NCBI GenBank assembly: GCA_037953745.1
Contig: JBAKBP010001612.1
Location: 1 to 64,000 of the forward strand
DNA length: 64,000 nucleotides
Origin: Lithodes maja
Lineage: Eukaryota > Arthropoda > Malacostraca > Decapoda > Lithodidae
Direction of reading: 5' to 3'
The first letter of the stretch is position 1, and the number at the start of each line of letters is the position of its first letter. This document shows positions 9,055-20,548 of the stretch, in pieces. The translations under genes and the position numbers were made by a program. The notes beneath the pieces are model-generated. The model did no database searches and was not told where the DNA came from. It saw only the letters and a program-made list of their open reading frames with translations.

Positions 9055-11323
9055 CAGGGAAAATAGAATAGGACCATGTATTGCAAGGGAATATCGCACA
9101 GGAAAACAAATAGAATAGGACCATGTATTGCAAGGGAATATCGCACAGGAGAAACAAATAGAATAGGACCATGTATTGCAAGGGAATATCGCACAGGAAA
9201 ACAAATAGAATAGGACCATGTATTGCAAGGGAATATCGCACAGGAAAACAAATAGAATAGGACCATGTATTGCAAGGGAATATCGCACAGGAAAACAAAT
9301 AGAATAGGACCATGTATTGCAAGGGAATATCGCACAGGAAAACAAATAGAATAGGACCATGTATTGCAAGGGAATATCGCACAGGAAAACAAATAGAATA
9401 GGACCATGTATTGCAAGGGAATATCGCACAGGAAAACAAATAGAATAGGACCATGTATTGCAAGGGAATATCGCACAGGAAAACAAATAGAATAGGACCA
9501 TGTATTGCAAGGGAATATCGCACAGGAAAACAAATAGAATAGGACCATGTATTGCAAGGGAATATCGCACAGGAAAACAAATAGAATAGGACCATGTATT
9601 GCAAGGGAATATCGCACAGGAGAAACAAATAGAATAGGACCATGTATTGCAAGGGAATATCGCACAGGAAAACAAATAGAATAGGACCATGTATTGCAAG
9701 GGAATATCGCACAGGAAAACAAATAGAATAGGACCATGTATTGCAAGGGAATATCGCACAGGAAAACAAATAGAATAGGACCATGTATTGCAAGGGAATA
9801 TCGCACAGGAAAACAAATAGAATAGGACCATGTATTGCAAGGGAATATCGCACAGGAAAACAAATAGAATAGGACCATGTATTGCAAGGGAATATCGCAC
9901 AGGAAAACAAATAGAATAGGACCATGTATTGCAAGGGAATATCGCACAGGAAAACAAATAGAATAGGACCATGTATTGCAAGGGAATATCGCACAGGAAA
10001 ACAAATAGAATAGGACCATGTATTGCAAGGGAATATCGCACAGGAAAACAAATAGAATAGGACCATGTATTGCAAGGGAATATCGCACAGGAAAACAAAT
10101 AGAATAGGACCATGTATTGCAAGGGAATATCGCACAGGAAAACAAATAGAATAGGACCATGTATTGCAAGGGAATATCGCACAGGAAAACAAATAGAATA
10201 GGACCATGTATTGCAAGGGAATATCGCACAGGAAAACAAATAGAATAGGACCATGTATTGCAAGGGAATATCGCACAGGAAAACAAATAGAATAGGACCA
10301 TGTATTGCAAGGGAATATCGCACAGGAAAACAAATAGAATAGGACCATGTATTGCAAGGGAATATCGCACAGGAAAACAAATAGAATAGGACCATGTATT
10401 GCAAGGGAATATCGCACAGGAAAACAAATAGAATAGGACCATGTATTGCAAGGGAATATCGCACAGGAGAAACAAATAGAATAGGACCATGTATTGCAAG
10501 GGAATATCGAACAGGAAAACAAATAGAATAGGACCATGTATTGCAAGGGAATATCGCACAGGAAAACAAATAGAATAGGACCATGTATTGCAAGGGAATA
10601 TCGCACAGGAAAACAAATAGAATAGGACCATGTATTGCAAGGGAATATCGCACAGGAAAACAAATCGAATAGGACCATGTATTGCAAGGGAATATCGCAC
10701 AGGAAAACAAATCGAATAGGACCATGTATTGCAAGGGAATATCGCACAGGAAAACAAATCGAATAGGACCATGTATTGCAAGGGAATATCGCACAGGAAA
10801 ACAAATCGAATAGGACCATGTATTGCAAGGGAATATCGCACAGGAAAACAAATAGAATAGGACCATGTATTGCAAGGGAATATCGCACAGGAAAACAAAT
10901 AGAATAGGACCATGTATTGCAAGGGAATATCGCACAGGAAAACAAATAGAATAGGACCATGTATTGCAAGGGAATATCGCACAGGAAAACAAATAGAATA
11001 GGACCATGTATTGCAAGGGAATATCGCACAGGAAAACAAATAGAATAGGACCATGTATTGCAAGGGAATATCGCACAGGAAAACAAATAGAATAGGACCA
11101 TGTATTGCAAGGGAATATCGCACAGGAAAACAAATAGAATAGGACCATGTATTGCAAGGGAATATCGCACAGGAAAACAAATAGAATAGGACCATGTATT
11201 GCAAGGGAATAGGACCATGTATTGCAAGGGAATAGGACCATGTATTGCAAGGGAATAGGACCATGTATTGCAAGGGAATAGGACCATGTATTGCAAGGGA
11301 ATATCGCACAGGAAAACAAATCG
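9055..11323. repeat. 47-bp satellite array, about 48 units
   Basis: The consensus unit contains GAATAGGACCATGTATTGCA and AGGGAATATCGCACAGG. Most units are identical. Units with one extra base (CAGGAGAAAC instead of CAGGAAAAC) occur near 9147, 9620 and 10466. A run of four units carries AATCGAATAGG near 10664-10810. A block of 23-bp short units (AATAGGACCATG...) lies at about 11187-11300. All three minus-strand frames stay open because no frame of the 47-mer has a stop; this is not a gene. Confidence 0.95.
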
Positions 11324-11394
11324 GGGAAACAATAAGCCTCGGAAACAAATTAAACAGTGTGGGCGACTAGGGAAAACAAAGCACACGAGGGAAA

Positions 11395-11452
11395 ATGCGC
11401 GCGCGCGCACACACACACACAAAGACACACACACACACACACACACACACGA
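11395..11452. repeat. (GC)n and (CA)n microsatellite
   Basis: GCGCGC passes into ACACAC runs directly downstream of the 47-bp array. Confidence 0.9.
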
Positions 11453-11937
11453 AAAAAAAGCCAAGGAAAAAAATGAGCCACTCAGTTATAGACACATGAT
11501 AAAACGTGGACAGTTGTTGAGGGTCAAAGTACATACTGGAAGGCTGATGGACAAACAGACAAAAATATCTATGAGACAAAGAAATGGACAAACAACAATG
11601 GATATGGGACAACAGAAAAAGGAAGAAGGCTACATGAAAAAAGGTACAGGGAAAATAGAACAGGAAAAATGGTATAGGGAAAAACGACACTATACTTTGT
11701 TTCTTTTCAACTGACGGTATATTGCGAAGTTCCCATCAAGATTTGTCAGTTATTTTGAAGATTTTATAGTGAAATATGGTGCTAAATATATAAAATTGGT
11801 CTTAACATGATGCAGAGACATATTAGTTTCATATTTTTCCGTTAAGTATCGAGAAATTAGCCGCTAAGGTATCCAAGTTATCGTCAGCTGAAAAGAAACA
11901 GAGTATTGTAAAAACTCTCATACATACTAGTACGGTT
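11453..11937. other. No gene; degenerate satellite-like phrases
   Basis: Phrases such as ACAGGGAAAATAGAACAGG near 11646 resemble the edge of the 47-bp unit, so older, decayed units may extend here. Nothing else is recognised. Confidence 0.4.
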
Positions 11938-12190
11938 CACTCGGATGCAATAGTCTCTAGCCCACTCATAAATACTTGTGGACTTCACCTATTTCTAACC
12001 ATGGAAGTATATCTCTGGAAACGAAATTATTAATACAATTTTCTATACACCTACTACAAAACTACATGTATTATCTTTAAAAGTAAGTTCTACCCACAAA
12101 TCAACATATACTGTATAGGCCCTAATTATAATCGCATAAAGAAAACCACAAATTCTTATGTGTGGACTAGAGACTATGGCTATCCGAGTG
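11938..12190. mobile_element. TA-flanked MITE, copy 1 (Tc1/mariner-type)
   Basis: Inverted termini read CACTCGGATGC...ATAGTCTCTAG inward from the left and the reverse complement inward from the right. TA follows the right end at 12191-12192. A second copy lies at 42836-43082. The interior is non-coding. Confidence 0.7.
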
Positions 12191-12289
12191 TACATAAAAA
12201 AAATGCCATGGACGAAATGGTATGACAAAAAAGACTACAGGAAAAACAAATAGACAGGGAATAAAAACACATGAACAAATAATACTGGA

Positions 12290-12480
12290 GTGGACGAAAG
12301 ACCTCCATTGAGATGGAGAGACTGTGTAGGACAAGCGTTGGAGGATAGAGGAATGACTATAGATGAGGAAAGAGAAGTGGTAATAAATAGGAATGAATGA
12401 AGAATGCTAGTGAATAGATGAGTGTAAACGCGGTCGTTTGGGAGAGAGGGTCATGCGCCAGTTGGACTAGATAATAAGTC
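12290..12480 (+). pseudogene. LINE C-terminal relic
   Basis: Translation of about 12300-12410 gives RPPLRWRDCVGQALEDRG followed by EREVV and a terminal Arg/Asn-rich stretch, then a stop. This is the pattern of the last residues of RTE-like LINE proteins (RGRP..RW.D.V...L...G.....A..R..W). It is short and decayed, and family assignment is tentative. The next 200 bp are GC-richer than their surroundings and may be the 3' UTR. Confidence 0.45.
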
Positions 12481-12859
12481 CGTCAGGCGCATGGCCTGGG
12501 GAGTCAGTCGTAATGAAGGGTACCGGTACGCCTGGAGGCATGGTGGGCAGGCTTGTTGTGGCTCCGCTGCGGGTCTGCCTGCGGAGATCGGAGCCTCTCC
12601 GTGGGACCTGGGACCTGGGAATCTTTTGCTGGGGACCCCAAATGGGCCTTGGTCTCTGGGTATTTCTCCTGGACGATCTAGATGTGTGTAATTTTGTGTT
12701 TTGTTTTTCTGATGTGTTGTGATGTCCCTATTCGGGCTCTGTCTCGACACCACCATAAAAAAAATAAAAAAAACGGGTAAGTGCCATAGTATACTGTATA
12801 CAAACATAAATACATTTACAAATACTAAACTCAAGGGAAATATAGGAAACTATTATTAT

Positions 12860-12870
12860 TCTCTCTCTCG

Positions 12871-12929
<59 letters not shown>

Positions 12930-13122
12930 CCCCTGGAGCACACAAAATTACAAGTTAATAATAAAATACCGAGTAAATAGATTTTTCTCCGAATGTGCCG
13001 AATTAAACTGACTTTTCGAATTACTTTTAGCCGAGGACATAATTATCAAATAACAAAATGTGTTAAGAGTCACTGCTATTTTTAGCGTTTTTTCTAATCA
13101 CCAAATTACCGAAACCAGCAAC

Positions 13123-13190
<68 letters not shown>
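12860..13190. repeat. Two facing CT and GA microsatellites
   Basis: (CT)n at about 12860-12925 and (GA)n at about 13127-13190. Together they are inverted repeats that could fold. The 200 bp between them hold nothing recognisable. Confidence 0.9.
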
Positions 13191-13194
<4 letters not shown>

Positions 13195-13199
13195 TAGCA

Positions 13200-14290
13200 G
13201 GTGAACTCTGAGTTTTGTATCAACTGCACAGGGCCAACCATGACCCTTTAACCAATTCAATTTAATGACGTAATTTTCACTATTTAAGATAAAACTGGAT
13301 GGTTTTGTTCAGCTTAGGAATAACCAATATATATATATATATACAGTTGTAGAAAATGTTTGCCTGTATGCATCCCTCTCATAATTCAATATATATACAG
13401 TACTAGGCTAAAACAAAAACAAAAACAAAAACACACACACACACACACACACTGGGAGCTAGAAATGAAAGCGATGGAGAAAAACTATGAAGAAATATTG
13501 CCAGTATCAGACGAGCACATTTCTCCTTAACTTTTATCATTAACTATGGTCTGGCAGCTTATTGGGTCAACTTTGTAAATAATTATGTCACTTAAGTTAG
13601 CCGACCATCCATCTAGCTTCATAATTATACCAGTGTTAAAGATACCAGAAAATATACGTTGACCATCGAATATTGACGACAATAACGCTAGTGTGATACC
13701 CTCTGTACAATGAACCAGAGGCAACACAGTAATTGTAGAAAAGACAGAGAGATATGGAAGTAAGAATAGAGAGAAAACAAGTACAGTTAAAAAGAGAAGA
13801 GTCCAGTCAAATTTCAAAAGAAATAGAAGAGAGCGTAGAGAAGCGATAAAAGACACATCAAATGGAGATGAAAACAGATGGAGAGAAAAACATATACAAA
13901 CTTAAAACATATAAAATAAAAACACAAACCAGTTGTGGACTACATACAATATTGAGAAGGAATGAACTATCAAAGGAAGATTAAATGAAAGAACACAAAG
14001 ATATTTGAATAGAAAGCCAATTAGTGATAGACTGAAATATTGCTTGAACAGAAAGATCAATAGCATAAAATACCCGTCATACAAAACTCAACTAATAAAG
14101 AATAAGACGAAGACTCTATTAATCATATAATACATAAACAAGTCAAGGCCTAATAAATACAAGGACATAATAATTGGAAAATACAAATATCGAAAACAAA
14201 TATTTGTATAGAGGATTCTACAAGGTCCGAGCACAATGCCAGCCCACAAGTTGCCACCTTACCACCTCCTGCTGTACCCAGTCTCTCCTT
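13200..14290. other. AT-rich DNA without recognised genes
   Basis: Contains (AT)n at about 13328-13343 and AAAACA/CA repeats at about 13412-13452. The remainder is A-rich on the plus strand and carries no coding signature. Confidence 0.4.
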
Positions 14291-14617
14291 TTAAGGGGAG
14301 GTTTTTATTGTGTTCTCTAGACTTCCATCAAACTTAAAATTACACCCCCTCGACCCCCTTTCAAGATAAATCTGTACATTTTTCGGTAGAAAAATGTCGG
14401 TTCCTCTTAAATTACAGCCTCGCTATCGCTCGTCAGTAAAATATCGACGCCTAAATGGCACGAAAGGTCTTAAAATTGACAGAAATGGGGCGAAAGTTCT
14501 TAAACTTGCCAAACTAATGGGGCGAACGTCTTAACATCTAAAAAAAAACAATGGGGATAAATATGAGGGAGAATGGTGTCAGGAACATATATCCCTCAAG
14601 TGTAAATCTCCCCTTAA
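14291..14617 (+). mobile_element. TTAA MITE family A, full-length copy
   Basis: Starts TTAAGGGGAG and ends CTCCCCTTAA, giving 10-bp inverted termini that include the TTAA target. The interior holds a hairpin (ATTTTTCGGTAGAAAAATGT), a GC-rich linker and several repeats of CGAAAGGTCTTAAAATTG type. It is 327 bp and non-coding. This copy and that at 16567-16902 best define the family. Confidence 0.8.
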
Positions 14618-14779
14618 AGCTTCCACTCCAACATACTATCTGTTAGCACCCAGAACCATCCTACCAATTATGTGTTGTGTCACTTCTAGATTTGCCCAAT
14701 CATTTGTAGTCCAGGATATGGCATCTGGTTCATACATTAGTCCCGGCACAGCCTAATATAACTCTCCATATAACTCTCA

Positions 14780-15130
14780 CTACTTCGTACTTATTTGCTC
14801 TGCATCTTGCCAAGCATCCACGTTTTGTCTATGTCATTCTCATCTCCAATTACCACCATCACCTGGCTTTTCTCACAAATAAAAGTCACAATAAAATAAT
14901 TCCCATACTCAGCCACAACAATTAGCATTTTATGCATACTTTCCTGGCTAACACTCAGGTTTATCATATAATCTGCATGCAATAAAATACTCAGTACATC
15001 ATTCCTAACACGTATTCATGAACTTGTCTTTTTCACCCTAACTGCCAATTCCTCTGTATACACCCAAAATAGCAGGGAGGACAGTACACATCCTTGCCTG
15101 ACTCCTCTTGTGCTCCCCACCCACCCAGTC
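14780..15130 (-). pseudogene. Decayed LINE reverse transcriptase fragment
   Basis: On the minus strand QGCVLSSLLFWVYTEELAVR is followed, after a stop, by LLHADYMINLSVSQESMHK. These match RT motif 4 (QGCVLSPxLFxxYxxEL) and the catalytic YADD motif, here decayed to HADY. One in-frame stop and the lost Asp pair show the copy is dead. No link to a nearby intact LINE was established. Confidence 0.6.
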
Positions 15131-15315
15131 TGTTTCAATATCACCCAAACTGTACACTGCTCTCTTCTTCGCATACATACTACTTCTTATAATGTTCACT
15201 ACTTTCACACTCATGCCTATTCTTTAAAGCACCTTACACAACTTAAACCTATACTTCGCTTCCCTCTTCCATATCATACCTGTTCTCTCTTCCAGGTTCC
15301 GTTGACCTGATTTGT

Positions 15316-15640
15316 ATATATCTATCTATCTATCTATTGCCGGACGCCTTACTCCCCTTACGAGGGTGGCCATACACAGAATGCCCCCAAGCGGACCTAT
15401 TCCCTGTGAGAGGGACAACCCGAGCCAGTTTAGTGAAGGACTTACAGGATTGACCACTCGATTTAGGATCCGTCCGACTCCGAGGCCCTCTTACCATCCA
15501 CTAACCTGCCTTACCCTTAGGTAAGCAGTACGGATTTGTATCAGGTTTACTCCCCTAGACAGGTTGCAAACCAAGGCTGACGAGTCCCATCCACCCGGAT
15601 TTGTATAAGGTTGTCTCCCCTAGATGAGTTGCCTACCAAG
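15316..15640 (-). mobile_element. RTE-like LINE 3' end with (TCTA)n tail
   Basis: A (TCTA)n run at about 15320-15338 is followed by TTGCCGGACGCC and GGGTGGCCA, close to the 3' end found at 44746 and 63124. A unit starting CGGATTTGTAT and ending ACCAAGGCT is duplicated at about 15531-15580 and 15596-15640. Confidence 0.55.
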
Positions 15641-15649
15641 GCTATATAT

Positions 15650-16420
15650 ACTGTATGCTTAACCTTTAACTAATATTACTCTCTAATTTTTCTTATTATT
15701 CTATGTTTACCTTACTTATTACTGTTATTAGCACTTGCTAGTAATCTATAAACAAAACCTTGTATACCGTGACCGTGTACTCTGTTCTAGTCTTAGTTTC
15801 CCAATTAAAGATAAATTACACCCCTTAAAGGTTATTCTACGTACTGTAAATAGCCTGCAATATTTGCCAGGTACGTTACCTTTTTAATAATACTAATACT
15901 AATAATAATAATAATAATAATAATAATAGTGATAAGAAAAAATAATAATAATAACAATAATACTACTACTAAGAACCTTCTCTCAGCTCGGAGAAAACAG
16001 CCCAAGCTTAAATGCAAATGAGTATGAAAATACGACAAACTCCCTTAACTAAATTCCGCGGATTTGAAAGGAAAGAGGATTTGCTAAAAGTTGTCTGATG
16101 AGTACATGAACCACCACATAAAAACTCAGTCACACATTGGGCATTTTATCTTGTAATCCGAAACGCGTTGTCATATACAGTATATATTAAGATATGGGGC
16201 AATATGTAATAATAATAAGCAATAATTGATGGTAATAACAATAGTAATAGTCATAGTATAGCAGTAATAATGATAGTAATAGTAATAGACATAATATTAA
16301 TATACTACATTCTCACATATACTGTATATGTCATTGTATATTACGATACATATTACGAGTACTTAAGACAACAATACACGTAACACTTTTCGTAGTGATT
16401 GTTTAATAACTTCCCACAAG

Positions 16421-16424
<4 letters not shown>
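15650..16424. repeat. AAT/AGT microsatellites in AT-rich DNA
   Basis: (AAT)n tracts lie at about 15890-15970 and loose AATAGT repeats at about 16205-16300. No gene is seen. Confidence 0.7.

Positions 16425-16513
<89 letters not shown>
16425..16513. repeat. (AT)n microsatellite
   Basis: About 44 AT dinucleotides with one phase slip in the middle. Confidence 0.95.
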
Positions 16514-16518
<5 letters not shown>

Positions 16519-16566
16519 GGGATTTAATCTATGCTGAGCTTAGATTCAGAACTCTACCACTCTACC

Positions 16567-16902
16567 TTAAGGGGAGGTTTTTAGTGTGTTTCCTAGACTT
16601 CCATCAAGCTTGAAATTACACCCCGTTGACCCCCTTTCAAGATAAATTTGTACATTTTTCGGTAGAAAAATGTCCCGGCCGAAGGCCGATTCCTCTTAAA
16701 TTGCAGGCTCGCTATCGCTCGCCAGGAAAAAATTGACACCTAAATGGGACGAAAGGTCTTAAAAGTGACATAAATTGGGCGAAAGGTCTTAAAATTGCCA
16801 AACTAATGGGGCGAACGTCTTAAAATTTCAAAAGCAATGGGGCTAAACATGAGGGAGAAGGGGGTAAAGAAAAAAGTCCCTCAAGTGGATATCTCCCCTT
16901 AA
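16567..16902 (+). mobile_element. TTAA MITE family A, full-length copy
   Basis: Begins TTAAGGGGAG, ends CTCCCCTTAA, 336 bp. It keeps the GC-rich hairpin CCGGCCGAAGGCCG next to the GGTAGAAAAATG hairpin, which the 14291 copy has partly lost. Confidence 0.8.
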
Positions 16903-16965
16903 GCACATTAATGTGCATTAAATAAAACCCCTTACTGTTGAACTATATACGTAGAACCCAAACTG

Positions 16966-17068
16966 AAAGTAATAGTGACCACCTGCATCTAGTCTAACAA
17001 AGTAATAGTGACCACCTGCATCTAGTCTAACAAAGTAATAGTGACCACCTGCATCTAGTCTAACAAAG
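16966..17068. repeat. 33-bp tandem repeat, three units
   Basis: The unit starts AAAGTAATAGTGACCACC and repeats three times without visible divergence. Confidence 0.9.
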
Positions 17069-17815
17069 CAGTTGGCATGAAGGTGAGACTACATGACATA
17101 TTTAATACCCTTTGTTTTATAAAGCAACTAATAAATTAACGAATGACACTTAATTACTCAGAAGTGCAAAACCTGAGAAGATGCGTCCAGCAAAGTACCG
17201 GTACTTGGTGAACCTTCTCACATGTTTAATTATGCAAGGATATCTATGCAGAATTATATATGGGTGTGGTTATATATACTTTAAACATTAAACCATATCA
17301 AAAATTAATATAAAAGGAAAATATACCCATAAACAATCTAGATGGTTGAACTTGCATCTAGCTACAAACCCTAAGAGGTCCACGAATGTTTGTAAGTGAT
17401 TGTACCCAGGATACAACTAATGAACTGACGGTACAGGTAATGACAATTCTCCACAAGGTTTGCGAGGACTTCATTTTTATTTTTATTTTTTTGGTCCGAT
17501 TTTGTCAGCTTTTCCGTGAGTTCATTAGTCGCTTTGCCTCCAGGCTGTCCCTAGGTTGACGCCAAACCAGGCTAACTCAGCGACTGGAAGGAGTAGTATT
17601 TATTTACAGGATGTAGAAAATAACATATTATATAGATTACCAGGATTTATACATGCCAACAAGCATGGCAAAGCAACGAATACCTCGACCACTCCACACC
17701 TACTTCGTCGTCCCCCCCCCCCTCCCCCCACCCCACCCAGTTTGCACAAAATATTGAAATTCCTGGGATGAGCTCAACTGACTTTGGGCGGGTAAATGAA
17801 TTAACGCTCAAAACA
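17069..17815. other. No recognisable gene
   Basis: AT-rich DNA with a C-rich stretch at about 17713-17740. No coding or repeat structure is recognised. Confidence 0.4.
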
Positions 17816-18052
17816 CTCGCCTAATAATAGCCAGAATATAATGAAACAATACCGTACGTAATGGTGTACTGAAAGAGTTAAGAAGGGATGGGCTCGCTAT
17901 AGCTCGCCAGGAAAGAATCGTTCGACACTTAAATGGCACGAAAAGTCTTAATATTGAAAAATAAATGGGGCAAAAGACCTTACAATCTGACAACTAATGA
18001 GGTTAACCATGAGGAAGAAGGGGGACCAGGAAAACTACCTATCTCCCCATAA
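17816..18052 (+). mobile_element. Family D end joined at TTAA to a deleted family A MITE
   Basis: 17816-17881 matches the terminal phrase of TTAA family D (CGCCTAATAATAGCCAGAAT, then ACTGAAAGAGTTAA). From that TTAA (17878-17881) a family A copy starts, lacks its first half and ends near TCTCCCCATAAG. Confidence 0.6.
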
Positions 18053-18184
18053 GTTCCACAAAACAAATTTTGGGGTCACACACAATAAAATTAGTATTAC
18101 ATACTATATAGATTCGCTCATGTTTCTATAACTAGCATCACATGAACACATTTCCTTCTATTTTCATCATCAATATCACGTGTC

Positions 18185-19115
18185 ATAATATTACACATGT
18201 CATCGCCACCAAACACTTGCCATTACCACACACTTGTCATCACCACACATCCAACATCATCACACATCCATGACCACAAAATATCATTACCATTCCCACA
18301 CATACTCATTACCACTCAGTTTGTCACCACCATATACCTCACTACATGTCACCACCGTCACCATACACACTCATCCCCATTCAAACTGTCACCACCATAT
18401 ACCTCACTACAAAAGTCACCACCATCACCACTCACACTGTCATCACCCCATACTGCACACCTCCACATATCATAATAACTCTCACACACTCATCACCACA
18501 TTGTCACCAACATATACCTCGCTACACTTCATCACTATCACCACATACTGCACACCTCCAAATAATATAAACCCTCTCACACACACCCATCACCACTTTT
18601 AAACCACAATATGCCTCACTACACATGTCACCACTATCACCACATACTGAACACCACCACATATTATAAACCCTCTCACACACACCCATCACCACTTTGT
18701 CACCACCATATACCTCACTACACATATCACCACTATCACCACATACTGCACAGCACCACATAATATAATCCCTCTCACACACTCATCACCTCTTTGTCAC
18801 CACCATATACCTCACTACACATATCACCACTATCACCACACATACTCATCACCACTGTCACCACCATATACCTCAATACACATGTCACCACTATCACCAC
18901 ACACACCCATCACCACTCACTCTGTCACCACCATATACCTCACTACACATGTCACCACTATCACCACACACCCCCATCACCACTCACTCTGTCACCACCA
19001 TATACCTCACTACACATGTCACCACTATCACCACACACACCCATCACCACTCACTCTGTCACCACCATATACCTCACTACACATGTCACCACTATCACCA
19101 CACATAGGGTATCTT
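18185..19115. repeat. CAC/CAT-rich minisatellite with 67-bp late units
   Basis: Units built on CACCACCATATACCTCACTA and CACCACTATCACCAC. The last three units (from about 18924) are regular at 67 bp; earlier units are variable in length and sequence. Thr/His/Pro-rich open frames are artefacts of the repeat. Confidence 0.85.
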
Positions 19116-19192
19116 TTCTAGGGCTGTATGTGGGTCGATAGCAAATATTACATTATTCATACATCACCGACCACCTTCATATTCACTCTTCT

Positions 19193-19193
19193 C

Positions 19194-19264
<71 letters not shown>
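19193..19264. repeat. (CT)n microsatellite
   Basis: About 35 uninterrupted CT units, followed by a short T-run. Confidence 0.95.
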
Positions 19265-19271
<7 letters not shown>

Positions 19272-19535
19272 ATACTAGGTTTGAAAAATAATGGTCACTT
19301 CATTAACATTGTGACATGTTACAAAAAGATGTTACAGGCTAAAGGAACATATGTTGCCATAGTTCTTATCTAAAAGCCTAACCAGAATTACACATTACTT
19401 TGTTTTACGTTATTCCACTGCAGCATTTTCTTTAAGCCATTTGTTCGCCTTGCATTTGAAACTAGTCACAGTGTCATTAGTAATAATATTGTCTGCATTT
19501 ACATAATTATTCCACATCTTACAATTTTTGTAAGT
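19265..19535. other. No recognisable feature
   Basis: Unique-looking AT-rich DNA, no coding signature. Confidence 0.35.
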
Positions 19536-19668
19536 GGGTGGCACCCGTTCGTCCCCCCCCCCCCCCAGCAGTGGTGGATGGCACCCGTTCTCCCCCCCCC
19601 CCCCCAGCGGTGGTGGGTGGCACCCGTTCGTCCCCCCCCCCCCCCCAGCAGTGGTGGGTGGCACCCGT
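19536..19668. repeat. C-run minisatellite, three units of about 43-45 bp
   Basis: Each unit has GGTGGGTGGCACCCGTTC or a close variant and a run of 12-14 C. Units differ mainly in C-run length, which suggests slippage. Confidence 0.85.
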
Positions 19669-19737
19669 ATGCTGTGGTGTGGCAGCGGGGCTCCTCTAGT
19701 GCGTCAGGGGCTCTCGCCACTGTTCTTGTGGTACGCT

Positions 19738-19743
19738 CGCTCG

Positions 19744-19817
<74 letters not shown>

Positions 19818-19886
19818 ACAGTTGCTTTTATCTATAAATCTATTTCGATCAATCAATTAATCTTATTTGTCCTTTATTTCATTCTC

Positions 19887-19945
<59 letters not shown>
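19738..19945. repeat. Two (CT)n microsatellites
   Basis: Runs at about 19738-19814 and 19890-19943, separated by 75 bp of AT-rich DNA. Confidence 0.95.
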
Positions 19946-19946
<1 letters not shown>

Positions 19947-20146
19947 CATCCCCTGTTCTCCTGTCATATATTGCACCAAAGGCAATCATTGATAACCTAT
20001 ACTGTTAAACCCGTCAAACTATCAATAAAGGCCAGTAACTACCTCCTTCTTCCCTGCACCCTTCTTTACCAACTTTCTATATTCCCAATTCATTTTACTG
20101 GTTGTTCGTCACCTTTTAGGTTTAGATTTGGATGCATTAGGTTAGA

Positions 20147-20313
20147 TTAAGGGGGGTGACCTGCGTTTTTCTCTTTCTTGGTTGTATCCATTCGGCCACA
20201 TTCAGCCTACTGTTTTAAGACATTTATCTCCATCCAGGTGTTGATTTTTTCTGGCGAGCCAGCATTTTATGGAGAAATCCGACTTCGCCGGAGAATTTTT
20301 TTTTATCGAAAAA

Positions 20314-20353
<40 letters not shown>

Positions 20354-20500
20354 TCAGCTCTCTATCGCATTATCCAAAATATGGTGGCTCGCAAGGTATA
20401 AATCGACACCTGAATGGGGATAAACGTTTTAAAACAGTTGGCTGAATGGGGCCGAATGAATACAACCCAGAGAGAGAGAGAAAAAATAAGCAGGTGACCC
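20147..20500. mobile_element. TTAA family B foldback element, copy 1
   Basis: Starts TTAAGGGGGG at 20147. The left arm has TTGTATCCATTCGGCC and CAGGTG; the right arm has the inverse (GGGGCCGAATGAATACAACC). The centre holds GAGAAATCCGACTTCGCC and a T-run. The right TTAA is mutated to CTGAA. Non-coding. Confidence 0.7.
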
Positions 20501-20548
20501 CCTGAATAATTTCGTACGCTGTGGTCCAATTAGTTCACAGCATCTATA

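Noticed and set aside
8965..11464. Three overlapping minus-strand ORFs of about 770-820 codons
   Set aside because: They are the three frames of the 47-bp satellite; flanks and repeat structure explain them fully.
18197..19141. Thr/His/Pro-rich ORFs that look like a structural protein
   Set aside because: They are translations of the CAC/CAT minisatellite in several frames, without a consistent start or flanking gene structure.
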